Assembly (NCBI RefSeq): GCF_000737325.1
Contig: NZ_CP011125.1
Span: forward strand, 7,812,001 to 7,876,000
Origin: Sandaracinus amylolyticus
GTDB taxonomy: Bacteria; Myxococcota_A; Polyangia; Polyangiales; Sandaracinaceae
DNA length: 64,000 bases
Direction of reading: 5' to 3'
Part shown: one piece after another, positions 56,727 through 64,000 of the stretch
Numbering within the stretch: position 1 is the first letter of the stretch
Layout: each line of letters starts with the position of its first letter
Position numbers and translations under genes: made by a program
The notes under the pieces: generated by a model
The model's input: only the letters and a program-made list of their open reading frames with translations
What the model was told of the DNA's origin: nothing
Databases searched by the model: none

Positions 56727-57956
56727 TCACTCCGACTCTCGACAGGACTCCAGCTCCTGCTCGACTGCCGCCCACACTCGCTCGTTCTGCAGCACGCCCG
56801 TGTGGGTGTCCTCGTATCCTCTCACGAATTGCGCTTCGTCCTGCGCCTCTGCGCGCAATTGGCTCGCGATGGGCACCACTCCGTCGTCCGACTGACCTGC
56901 TCGATATGCGAACAACAGCGCATATCGCGTCTCCGCCGGGAGCGGCACCTCGTACAGATCGCGCAAGAACAAGCTCGCCGGCACCAGCGAGCGCCACGAG
57001 TCGATCACCACCGGGCTCAGCACCACGCCTTGCGCGGCACCGGGATGTCCGCCGAGCGGCGATGCGATGGTCACGAGCCCGCGCACGAACGAGCGCGTCG
57101 GGTCCTCGCGCTGTCGCGCATGCATCGCGAGCGCGCGACGCGCGATCACACCGCCCATGCTGTGCGCCACGACGCACAGCCGCTCGAAGCGCGTCCTCGT
57201 GTGCGCCTCGCTCATCGCGCGGTGCAGGTACGACGCGATGCTCTCGAGGTCCCAGCCCGACGGATAGAACGCGACCCACGCCTGGTGCGTCCGGCGATCG
57301 AGGCGCGCGATCATCGACGCGAATTCCCGCGGATGACCGCCCATCCCGTGCACGAAGAGCACCGGCGTGCGCGACGCGTCGTAGGGCTCGAGGAAGTACA
57401 CGCCCGCGCCCGACTCGCGCAGGAAGCGCAGCGGCTCCCAGATGCCCACGCGCGCGACCTCGGGCGCGAAGCGCGCGTCGTCGAGCGTGCGCACCTCGCC
57501 GACGCTCAGCCCGCTCGGCGCGGGCGCCGTCGTGATCGCCGGCTCGAAGCGCGGCGCGAGCCCCGAGAGCTCGAGATCGATCCCGGGATGGAACCGCGGC
57601 GTGAGCTCGAGATCCTCGAAGTCGTGCCACGCGACGATGCGCTCGCCGGGCGAGTACTCGAGATCACGCGACGTGTCTTCGAACGCGACGAGCCGATACG
57701 CGCCCGGCTCCGCGAGCATCTCGTATCCGCCCTCGCGCCCGAACACCTGGCGTCGATCGACGACCTCGTAGGGACAGCCCTCGCGCGCCGGCGCGCGCAG
57801 CAGCGCGACCACCACCGGCGCGCCGTTTCCCTCTTCCACGCGCACGCGGCCTGCGACGAGCGCGAGCTGCGCGCGCGCGTCGATGTCTTCTCTCGCGCGC
57901 TGCAGGCTCCCGCACGACGCGAGCAGCAGCGCGACCAGCACCCACCCTCGAGCCAC
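56727..57956 (-). CDS. alpha/beta-hydrolase (lipase/esterase) lipoprotein
   Basis: A 409-residue predicted lipoprotein (LASC, C15). An N-terminal beta-rich region of about 150 residues precedes a lipase-like alpha/beta-hydrolase: oxyanion HG in FVHGMGGHPREF, nucleophile Ser in VVAHSMGGV, and DDGVVPI with the Asp region; the catalytic His could be in YEDTHTGVL. It would cleave acyl esters at the outer membrane or surface. The 130-base gap before it shows no other gene. Confidence 0.78.
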   Translation of the reverse strand: MARGWVLVALLLASCGSLQRAREDIDARAQLALVAGRVRVEEGNGAPVVVALLRAPAREGCPYEVVDRRQVFGREGGYEMLAEPGAYRLVAFEDTSRDLEYSPGERIVAWHDFEDLELTPRFHPGIDLELSGLAPRFEPAITTAPAPSGLSVGEVRTLDDARFAPEVARVGIWEPLRFLRESGAGVYFLEPYDASRTPVLFVHGMGGHPREFASMIARLDRRTHQAWVAFYPSGWDLESIASYLHRAMSEAHTRTRFERLCVVAHSMGGVIARRALAMHARQREDPTRSFVRGLVTIASPLGGHPGAAQGVVLSPVVIDSWRSLVPASLFLRDLYEVPLPAETRYALLFAYRAGQSDDGVVPIASQLRAEAQDEAQFVRGYEDTHTGVLQNERVWAAVEQELESCRESE

Positions 57957-58056
57957 GCGCGCAGCAGAGCACGAGACGCGCGCCGCTCAAAGCGCTGCAA
58001 GATCGCTCGACGCGCTCTCCAAGTCCTCTTCGAACCCAAGACGAGCCCCCGGCTCC

Positions 58057-58063
58057 AGGAGAG
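58057..58063 (+). promoter_or_regulatory. Shine-Dalgarno AGGAGAG supporting GTG 58069
   Basis: AGGAGAG with 5-base spacing to GTG 58069 fixes the start of the small secreted protein; longer frames upstream would cross the divergent lipase gene. Confidence 0.6.
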
Positions 58064-58068
58064 ATCTC

Positions 58069-58617
58069 GTGAACGCTCATCGCTTCGTCCTCTCGCTCTG
58101 CATCGCTGCCCTCGCCGCGCTCGGCGGCACCTCGTCCGCGCACGCGCAGCCGCCGCTCGGCGGGAGCGGCACGATCGCGCCGCTCGTCAGCTACACGGTC
58201 GTGCTCACCGCCGAAGACGGCCGGAGCGACGGCACCGCGTCCGAAGTCGCCGTGCAGTTCCGAACTTCCGAAGGCGTTGTGACCGCGCCGGTGCGCTTCA
58301 CGCGCGGCGTCGGAGCGGGCCAGTCGGTGTCGCTGAGCTTCAGTCGCGCGCCGCTCGGTCGTGTCGTCGAAGCGATCGTGACGATCGCCGGGAGCGACGG
58401 AGCGCGCGTGAGCGTCGAGCTCTACGATCCGTCGGAGCTCGTGGGCTCGTTCGGTCCGCCCACGTACGTCGCGGCCGGCTCGATCGCGCTCGACGACGGC
58501 AGCACCAACGGCGACTACGGCGACTGCATGAAGTACTGCATCGGTGACGGGAACACGTTCACCTCGTGCCACGCGATCTGCCGGCCGCTCGCCGACAAGG
58601 CCCCGCCCCCGCAGTGA
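58069..58617 (+). CDS. small secreted protein, unknown
   Basis: A 182-residue exported protein with a signal ending SAHAQ. The mature part is a single beta-rich domain (SYTVVLTAEDG, VVEAIVTIAGSDG, VSVELYD) and a C-terminal tail with four Cys (GDCMKYCIGDG, TSCHAICRP), probably two disulfides. No family is recognised. GTG start. Confidence 0.6.
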   Translation: MNAHRFVLSLCIAALAALGGTSSAHAQPPLGGSGTIAPLVSYTVVLTAEDGRSDGTASEVAVQFRTSEGVVTAPVRFTRGVGAGQSVSLSFSRAPLGRVVEAIVTIAGSDGARVSVELYDPSELVGSFGPPTYVAAGSIALDDGSTNGDYGDCMKYCIGDGNTFTSCHAICRPLADKAPPPQ

Positions 58618-58636
58618 TCCGGAGCGCGGCACGCGT

Positions 58637-58665
58637 GGGCGCTCGAGGCTGATCCTCGAGCGCCC
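58637..58665. terminator. 12-bp stem-loop between convergent genes
   Basis: GGGCGCTCGAGG-CTGAT-CCTCGAGCGCCC is a perfect 12-bp stem with a 5-base loop between the ends of the 58069 and 58678 genes. A T-poor tail means it may act on either strand as a structured end rather than a classical intrinsic terminator. Confidence 0.65.
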
Positions 58666-58677
58666 GCGCTCGCGTCT

Positions 58678-60486
58678 CTACTCCTCGGGCAACATCCCGC
58701 GGCTCTGCTTCGCGACCAGCGACGCGTAGTAGCCCTTCGCGCGCAGCAGCTCCTCGTGCTTGCCGATCTCGATGACCTCGCCGTGCCTCAGCACGACGAT
58801 GCGATCCGCGTTCACCACGGTCGCGAGACGATGCGCGATCACGAACGTCGTGCGCCCGACCACGAGCTTCTCGATCGCGTCCTGCACGAGCGCCTCCGAC
58901 TCCGCGTCGAGCGCGCTCGTCGCCTCGTCGAGGATCAGGATCGCGGGGTCTTTCAGCAGCGCGCGCGCGATCGCGATGCGCTGTCGCTCGCCGACCGAGA
59001 GCAGCGCGCCGCGCTCGCCGACCTTCGTCTGATAGCCCTTCGCGAGCTTCTCCACGAACACGTCCGCGTGCGCCGCGCGGCTCGCCGCCTCGACCTGCGC
59101 CGGCGTCGCCTCGGGCCGCCCGTACGCGATGTTCGCGGCGATCGTGTCGTTGAAGAGGATCGGCTCCTGGAGCACCACGCCGATCTGCCGCCGCAGCGAC
59201 GACTGCCTGAGGTCACGCACGTCGACGCCGTCGACGCGCACCGAGCCCTCCCACGGATCGTAGAAGCGCTGCAGGAGCGACATCAGCGTCGACTTGCCCG
59301 AGCCGCTCGGCCCGACGAGCGCGATCGTCTCGCCCGCCTTCACGTGCAGATCGACGTGCTCGAGGATCGGGCGCTCGCGGCGGTATCCGAAGCGCACGGC
59401 GTCGAAGTCGACGTCGCCGCGCACGTGCGAGATCTCCTTCGCGTCGGGCGCGTCGCCGAGGTGCTCCTGCGCGTCGAGGATCGAGAAGATCGTGTCGATC
59501 GAGACCGTCGCCATGCGCAGCGTGCGGTACATGCCCGCGAGGTTTTGCACCGGTCCGAACGCGCCCGCGACGTAGCCGAGGAACGCGATCAGCGTCCCGA
59601 TCGAGATCTCGCCGCGCACGATCAGCACCGCGCCGAGCCCGATCGCGCTGACGCGCGCTGCGGTGACCGCCGCGTTCTGCATCGCGCCCACCCGCGTGTC
59701 GAAGCCGACGCCGCGCACCACCACGTCGTTCGCTCCACGCACGTCGTCGAGGAAGCGCTCCTTCTCGAAGTCCTCCATCGCGAAGCTGCGCACCGTGACG
59801 AGCCCGGAGAGCACCTCGTTGAAGCGCGAGTAGATCTTCGACCAGCGCGAGAGCAGCGCCTCTTCGCGGCGCGTCTGCGTCGGCGCCGCGCGCGCCGCGA
59901 TCAGCGCGGGCAGCGGCGCGAACGCGAGCACGAGCAGCGCGAGGCGCCAATCGAGCTGGACCATCACGATCACGCCGAAGAGCAGATAGCCGAGCGCCGG
60001 CAGCAGGTTGAACGCGATCTCGTTGAGCGCGCCGACGAAGCCCTGGATGCCGCGATCGAGCTTCGTCATCGTCGCGCCGACGCCCTCGGCCTTGTGGAAC
60101 TCGATCGGCAGTCGGTGCAGGCGCTCGACGGTCGCGTCGAGCAGCGCGAAGTGGATCGCGAGCCTCGTGCGCCACGTCATGAACGTCGCGGTGCCCGCGC
60201 CGATCTCGCGCAGCACGCCCACGACCGCGAGCGCGGCGACACCGGTGAGCGCGACGTCGATGTCGCCGGTGCCCGCGGCGAGCGCGTCGAAGATCCAGCG
60301 CAACACGAGCGGCTCCGCGGCGCCGAGCGCGGCGGCCATCATCGTCAGCCCGAGGATCAGCGTGATCGATCGCCGGTGCGGCCTCGCGAACGTGAGCGCA
60401 CGCCGGAGGAGCGCCCATCGCGAGCGTTCCTTCTCGGCAACCTCAGCGCTCGCGTCGCTCGAAGGCTCGTGAGCGATGTCCGTCAT
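58678..60486 (-). CDS. ABC transporter, fused permease and ATPase (exporter type)
   Basis: A 602-residue half-transporter. Residues 30-330 hold six membrane segments of the ABC exporter (type IV) fold; residues 345-590 are the ATPase with Walker A GPSGSGKST, signature LSVGERQR (usual LSGGQ), Walker B ILILDEATSALD and the switch His in IAHRL. It probably homodimerises and exports lipid, peptide or drug; substrate unknown. The amylase gene lies upstream on the same strand with a 94-base gap. Confidence 0.88.
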   Translation of the reverse strand: MTDIAHEPSSDASAEVAEKERSRWALLRRALTFARPHRRSITLILGLTMMAAALGAAEPLVLRWIFDALAAGTGDIDVALTGVAALAVVGVLREIGAGTATFMTWRTRLAIHFALLDATVERLHRLPIEFHKAEGVGATMTKLDRGIQGFVGALNEIAFNLLPALGYLLFGVIVMVQLDWRLALLVLAFAPLPALIAARAAPTQTRREEALLSRWSKIYSRFNEVLSGLVTVRSFAMEDFEKERFLDDVRGANDVVVRGVGFDTRVGAMQNAAVTAARVSAIGLGAVLIVRGEISIGTLIAFLGYVAGAFGPVQNLAGMYRTLRMATVSIDTIFSILDAQEHLGDAPDAKEISHVRGDVDFDAVRFGYRRERPILEHVDLHVKAGETIALVGPSGSGKSTLMSLLQRFYDPWEGSVRVDGVDVRDLRQSSLRRQIGVVLQEPILFNDTIAANIAYGRPEATPAQVEAASRAAHADVFVEKLAKGYQTKVGERGALLSVGERQRIAIARALLKDPAILILDEATSALDAESEALVQDAIEKLVVGRTTFVIAHRLATVVNADRIVVLRHGEVIEIGKHEELLRAKGYYASLVAKQSRGMLPEE

Positions 60487-60580
60487 CGGCGCGCTGCTCT
60501 ATCCGGATCCCTGATCCCGGGGACCGAGAGCGCAAGCGCGCGTGCTCGTCGCGTGGCAGCGCACCACGCGGCGCGCCGCA

Positions 60581-62593
60581 TCAACGACGGCCGGCGCCCT
60601 CGAACACGCGCGCGCCGTGTGCACCGAGCGGGACGATCACCTCTCCCGCACGCCGCTCGACCGACACCGCTACGTCCTGCAGCCGGTCACGCCACGCACG
60701 CGCCCCGAACGCCCGCTGCGCGTCGGCGGGCAGCGTGATGCGCGCGCGCCGCGCCTCACCGCCGAGCTCGATCGCGACCAGCGCAGGCGCGGCATCGCCT
60801 TCGGGATCGCGACGCAGGAACGCGATCACCGCGTCCGCGGGCTCGACCTCGAGCATGACGAGCTCACCCTCGGTCAGCGCGCGCACCGAACGCCGCGTCG
60901 CGATGCCGCGCGCGAGCACGCGCGCGACGTCCTCCCCGCCCTCCCACTCGAGCGGCTCCTCGCGCGCATACGGCTCGTACTCCGCGCCGATCTCCGCGCC
61001 GGTGAAGAGCGCGGGGAGACCCGGCAGCGTGAAGAGCAACATGCTCGCGGCGTCGTGTGCGCCGCGTCCCTGGCGCGACAGGAAGCGCGCGCCGGTGTCG
61101 TTGTTGTCGAGGAAGCGCACGACCTCGAGCCCGTCGCGCGCCCGCTCGGTCGCGACGATCGCTTGTCGGAGCGCAGGCACGTCGATGCCGGGATCGGTGC
61201 CCGACCATCCGGTCGCCTCGCGCCACGCCCAGTGCCCGATCTCGTCGGTCCAGTCGTACGCGGCCGCGAACCCGACCTCGCGCCAGTAGGGATCGCGCGC
61301 GCTCGCCTCCGCGATCAACAAGAGCTGCGGATCGACGCGATAGAGCTCCTCGGCGAGCGTGCGGAAGAACGCGGGGTCGCGCTGCTGCACGCCCCACGCG
61401 GCGTCGATGCGGAACCCGTCGACGTCGAGGTCGCGCGCCCAGTGCGCGAACGCCTCGCGCATCATGCGGCTCACCTCGGGATCGTCGTACTCGAGGTTCG
61501 GCAGGTTCTCCCAGTCGAAGTAGTGCGTGACCTCGCCGGCCTCGTCGCGATCGAAGAACCCGTGGTACGGCGAGCGCGCGCCGTAGCGTTGCGCGTGCTC
61601 GAAGTACGGGTGCCGATCCGACGCGTGGTTCGGTACGAAGTCCATCAGCACGCGCATCCCGCGCGCGTGCGCGGCGTCGACGAGCGCGCGCAGATCCTCG
61701 GTCGTGCCGTAGCGCTCGCGCACCTCGAAGTAGTCGGTCACGGCGTAGCCGTAGTCGTCGTCGGGCGATCGCGTGATCGGCGAGAGCCAGATCGTGTCGA
61801 CGCCGAGCGCGCGGATCGCGTCGAGGCGCGCCGTGATCGCGGGGAGCCCCGGCGCGCCGAACAAGAAGGGCACCGCGCCGTAGATCACCGCCTCGCGGAT
61901 CCACCGCGCGTGCTCGCGCATCGGATCGCTCACGCGCGCGACGCCGCCCTCCACGACGATGCGCGCCGCCGCGCGATCGCTGCGCCCCAGCGCGTCCGTG
62001 ATCTCGCCCTCGACGACGTGCTCGCCGTCGCTCGTCGGCACGCGCAGCACCACCGCGCGATCCGTCACCGAGTCGATCGGCGCGCCGCTCTCGGTGGTCA
62101 GCCCGGCGCCGCTCCACCTCGCGCGCACCAACGGCGCGCTGCGTCCTTCGGCGGGCGTGCTCGACTCGAGATCGACGATCACGCATTCGCCCTGGACCCT
62201 CGCGCGCACCACGGCGCGTGGGCGATCCTCGAGCCGCACCAGCAGCCGCAGCGGCGCGCTCTCCACGCTGCGTCCGCCCGCGAGCTCACAGCGCGCCACG
62301 ATCACGTTCGCGCCCGAGACGAGCGGCACCATCGCGACGAAGCGCGCGCCTTCGCGCGCGACCTCGATCTCGCTCTCCCCGCGTCGCAGCTCGACGTCCA
62401 CGCACGCCGCGTCGGCCGTGCCCTCCACGCGTCGCTCGAACGCCCACACGTCGGAGTCCATCGAGACGAACGCGACGCGTGGCTCGACGTCCTCCGCGCG
62501 CTCGACCCGCGGCGCCGGTGCTCCGCACGCCGCGACGAGCATCGCGAGCGCCACCGCGCGAGCCACGCGCGTCTTGCCTGCTCGGTCGTTCAC
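60581..62593 (-). CDS. alpha-amylase family (GH13) lipoprotein
   Basis: A 670-residue predicted lipoprotein (VAAC, C23). Residues 30-220 are beta-rich extra domains; the GH13 barrel follows with DFVPNH, the nucleophile Asp in GFRIDAAWG, the acid Glu in LLIAEAS and the third Asp in FLDNND. A C-terminal beta domain ends the protein. It would attack starch or other alpha-glucans at the cell surface. GTG 62593 overlaps the aldo/keto reductase stop (GTGA), so translation is coupled. Confidence 0.88.
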   Translation of the reverse strand: MNDRAGKTRVARAVALAMLVAACGAPAPRVERAEDVEPRVAFVSMDSDVWAFERRVEGTADAACVDVELRRGESEIEVAREGARFVAMVPLVSGANVIVARCELAGGRSVESAPLRLLVRLEDRPRAVVRARVQGECVIVDLESSTPAEGRSAPLVRARWSGAGLTTESGAPIDSVTDRAVVLRVPTSDGEHVVEGEITDALGRSDRAAARIVVEGGVARVSDPMREHARWIREAVIYGAVPFLFGAPGLPAITARLDAIRALGVDTIWLSPITRSPDDDYGYAVTDYFEVRERYGTTEDLRALVDAAHARGMRVLMDFVPNHASDRHPYFEHAQRYGARSPYHGFFDRDEAGEVTHYFDWENLPNLEYDDPEVSRMMREAFAHWARDLDVDGFRIDAAWGVQQRDPAFFRTLAEELYRVDPQLLLIAEASARDPYWREVGFAAAYDWTDEIGHWAWREATGWSGTDPGIDVPALRQAIVATERARDGLEVVRFLDNNDTGARFLSRQGRGAHDAASMLLFTLPGLPALFTGAEIGAEYEPYAREEPLEWEGGEDVARVLARGIATRRSVRALTEGELVMLEVEPADAVIAFLRRDPEGDAAPALVAIELGGEARRARITLPADAQRAFGARAWRDRLQDVAVSVERRAGEVIVPLGAHGARVFEGAGRR

Positions 62594-63444
62594 AACGTCG
62601 GCACCCCGCGCCGCCGCTTCCCCTTCGGGAACACCGCGTCGATGTGCGCGATCTCGTCGTCGTCGAGCACGAGCTCCATCGCGCCCGCGTTGTCCTCCAC
62701 GTGCGCGACCTTCGACGCCTTCGGGATCACCAGCGCGCCCGGCACGACCTGCAGCAAGAACGCGAGCGCGACCTGCCTCGGCGTCGCGCCGTGCGCGCGC
62801 GCGATCTCCGCGAGCACCTTGCCGCCCTTGCTCCCCGCCGCGGGGAATTCGCCCGATCCGAACGGCGAATAGCTCACCACCGCGACGCCGCGCGCCGCGC
62901 ACCACGGCGCGACCGCGTGCTCGATCGCGCGCTCCTGCAGGTGATGCAGCACCTGGTTGCACGCGATGCGCCCGTCGCCCGCGATCCGCTGCGCGTCCTC
63001 GAGCTCCTCCTCGTCGAAGTTGCTCACGCCCCAGCGCACGATCTTCCCGGCGCGCACGAGCTCTTCGAACGCCTCGATCGTCTCCTCGAGCGGGAACGAT
63101 CCCGGCCAGTGCAGCAGATACGCGTCGAGCCGATCGGTGCCGAGCCGCGCGAGGCTTCGCTCGCACGCCTCGATCGTCCCGCGGCGTGATGCGTTCGACG
63201 GGAGCACCTTGCTCACGAGGAACACCTCGTCGCGCCGCCCCGCGATCGCCTCGCGCACGATCTCCTCGACGCGCCCGCTCCCGTAGAGCTCCGCGGTGTC
63301 GACGTGGGTGAGCCCGAGATCGAGCCCACGCCGCAGCGCGCGCACGACCTCGTCGCGCGCGTCCTGCTCCATGTTCCACGTCCCCTGCCCGATCACGGGC
63401 ACGAGAGCGTCCCCGAACCTCCGCGTCCGCACCCTCATCGCCAT
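62590..63444 (-). CDS. aldo/keto reductase
   Basis: A 284-residue TIM-barrel NADPH reductase. The catalytic tetrad is D49, Y54, K79 and H112 (in THVDTAELYG, LVSKV and YLLHWPG). The GTWNMEQ start, NFDEEELEDA and IPKASKVAHVEDN segments fit the AKR5/AKR-type family. It may reduce sugars or aldehydes produced in carbohydrate use. ATG 63444 and 63438 are both possible, and starts at 63486 and 63480 would lengthen it. Confidence 0.88.
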   Translation of the reverse strand: MAMRVRTRRFGDALVPVIGQGTWNMEQDARDEVVRALRRGLDLGLTHVDTAELYGSGRVEEIVREAIAGRRDEVFLVSKVLPSNASRRGTIEACERSLARLGTDRLDAYLLHWPGSFPLEETIEAFEELVRAGKIVRWGVSNFDEEELEDAQRIAGDGRIACNQVLHHLQERAIEHAVAPWCAARGVAVVSYSPFGSGEFPAAGSKGGKVLAEIARAHGATPRQVALAFLLQVVPGALVIPKASKVAHVEDNAGAMELVLDDDEIAHIDAVFPKGKRRRGVPTL

Positions 63445-63562
63445 AGGCGCGGGCACCGCGATGCCCACCTCGGTGCGCATGGGCATCCCCTCGATGCGCA
63501 CTGCGCACCACCCTCGATCGAGCGCTCTCGAGCGCGGTACGGCAGATGCTCGAGGCGCGCGC

Positions 63563-64000
63563 ATGACGATGCGTCGCAACCTCCTCCGCGATCCACGCGG
63601 ACAGCTCGGCACCGAGCAGCTCCTCCTCGCAGGGACGCTCGCGATCTTCGGCGCGACCGCGGTCGGCACGCTCGGCGTCGCGACCTCCGAGACCTTCGTC
63701 GGCGACGGCGGCGAGCTCGACGACTCCGCGATCGCCGGCCTCGATCCCGGCCTCGGGGGCGTCGGCGATCTCGGCCTCGTCCCGCCGCCGATCGGCGCGC
63801 CCGATCGCGACCGCCGCCGCGACCGAGATCGAGATCGAGATCGGGATCGAGGCCCGGCGCGCGACTACGACCGCGACGACGATCCTCGCCCCTGCTCGCG
63901 CGGCGGCGACGATCCCGGCGAAGGCCCGTCGAGCGCACCGCCGATGCCGCGCCCCACCCTCGGCGACATCGAGGGCTTCGACGTCGGCGATCCCGAGCGC
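63563..64000 (+). CDS. Flp/TadE-like exported protein, 5' part (gene runs off the window)
   Basis: ATG 63563 opens a frame that continues to the window end (146 codons) without a stop. MTMRRNLLRDPRGQLGTEQL followed by a hydrophobic LLAGTLAIFGATAVGTLG resembles the class III leader and hydrophobic helix of Flp pilins or TadE-like proteins; a cleavage site before LGTEQL is only a guess. A Gly/Leu/Asp-rich stretch and a DRDRDRDRDRG repeat follow. Divergent from the aldo/keto reductase gene, 118 bases apart. No Tad genes are visible. Confidence 0.45.
   Translation, partial: MTMRRNLLRDPRGQLGTEQLLLAGTLAIFGATAVGTLGVATSETFVGDGGELDDSAIAGLDPGLGGVGDLGLVPPPIGAPDRDRRRDRDRDRDRDRGPARDYDRDDDPRPCSRGGDDPGEGPSSAPPMPRPTLGDIEGFDVGDPER

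Overview
The window is very GC-rich DNA with dense genes on both strands and many GTG/TTG starts. It has three Hanks-type Ser/Thr kinases, a PP2C phosphatase, about fifteen lipoprotein signal sequences (several with Asp-Ala-Gly-rich spacers after the lipid Cys), PPC-like, Kazal-like and TSP3-like secreted modules, and several glycan-active enzymes. Together these suggest a myxobacterial chromosome (Myxococcota; a Sandaracinus/Polyangiales-like organism). This is inferred from gene content only. No rRNA, tRNA, CRISPR array, IS element or phage gene was seen.

Layout. 1-6085: 3' end of a LysR regulator, a methyltransferase, an NAD-dependent epimerase, a PhoX-like lipoprotein with a collagen-like Gly-X-Asp stretch, and a diheme lipoprotein. 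6128-11003: a membrane Ser/Thr kinase, then a lipoprotein with kinase-like sequence landmarks whose stop overlaps the start of an outer-membrane beta-barrel gene. 11032-16815: two ADP/ATP-translocase-like (NTT/TLC) transporters, one with a HEAT-like C-terminus, on either side of a PAP2 phosphatase gene and a 1.1-kb repeat mosaic. 16822-22721: small membrane proteins (one apparently frameshifted), TerB-like, M50 protease, a degenerate receiver-like protein divergent from a PP2C-cNMP fusion, MOSC protein, TSP3-like lipoprotein. 22774-26300: MaoC hydratase, thiolase and an isopropylmalate-synthase-like enzyme. 26392-31420: three tandem paralogous small lipoproteins, a large PPC-like lipoprotein, a CPFC membrane protein and a NosL-like lipoprotein.

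31461-36475: a 43-bp minisatellite, a zinc-ribbon Ser/Thr kinase, a Pro-rich membrane protein and a GH92 mannosidase. 36476-41892: MFS exporter, AlkD-like glycosylase, small envelope proteins, a lipid-anchored glutaredoxin-like protein, a TPR protein behind a perfect 15-bp operator-like dyad, and a Kazal-like lipoprotein. 41926-46510 (minus strand): a close-packed five-gene group of DUF4190-like membrane protein, Lgt, formylglycine-enzyme-fold protein, DAG-repeat lipoprotein and a coiled-coil kinase. 46633-50705: TreZ-like trehalohydrolase and a debranching enzyme, overlapping by 4 nt. 50764-55728: SDR, an M50-CBS protein whose HExxH has become HELVQ, and a P-type cation ATPase. 55768-64000: an unknown protein, a lipase, a small secreted protein, an ABC exporter, a lipoprotein alpha-amylase coupled to an aldo/keto reductase, and the 5' part of a pilin-like gene.

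How the genes relate: most of the window concerns the cell envelope (lipoprotein maturation and many lipoproteins, Ser/Thr signalling, alpha-glucan and mannan use). Translational coupling by ATGA/GTGA overlaps is frequent (17303, 20506, 45944, 48627, 62590; also 9519 and 41080). The least explained items are the kinase-like lipoprotein/barrel pair, the repeat mosaic at 13333-14465, the lipoprotein triplication, the 43-bp minisatellite and the HELVQ protease.
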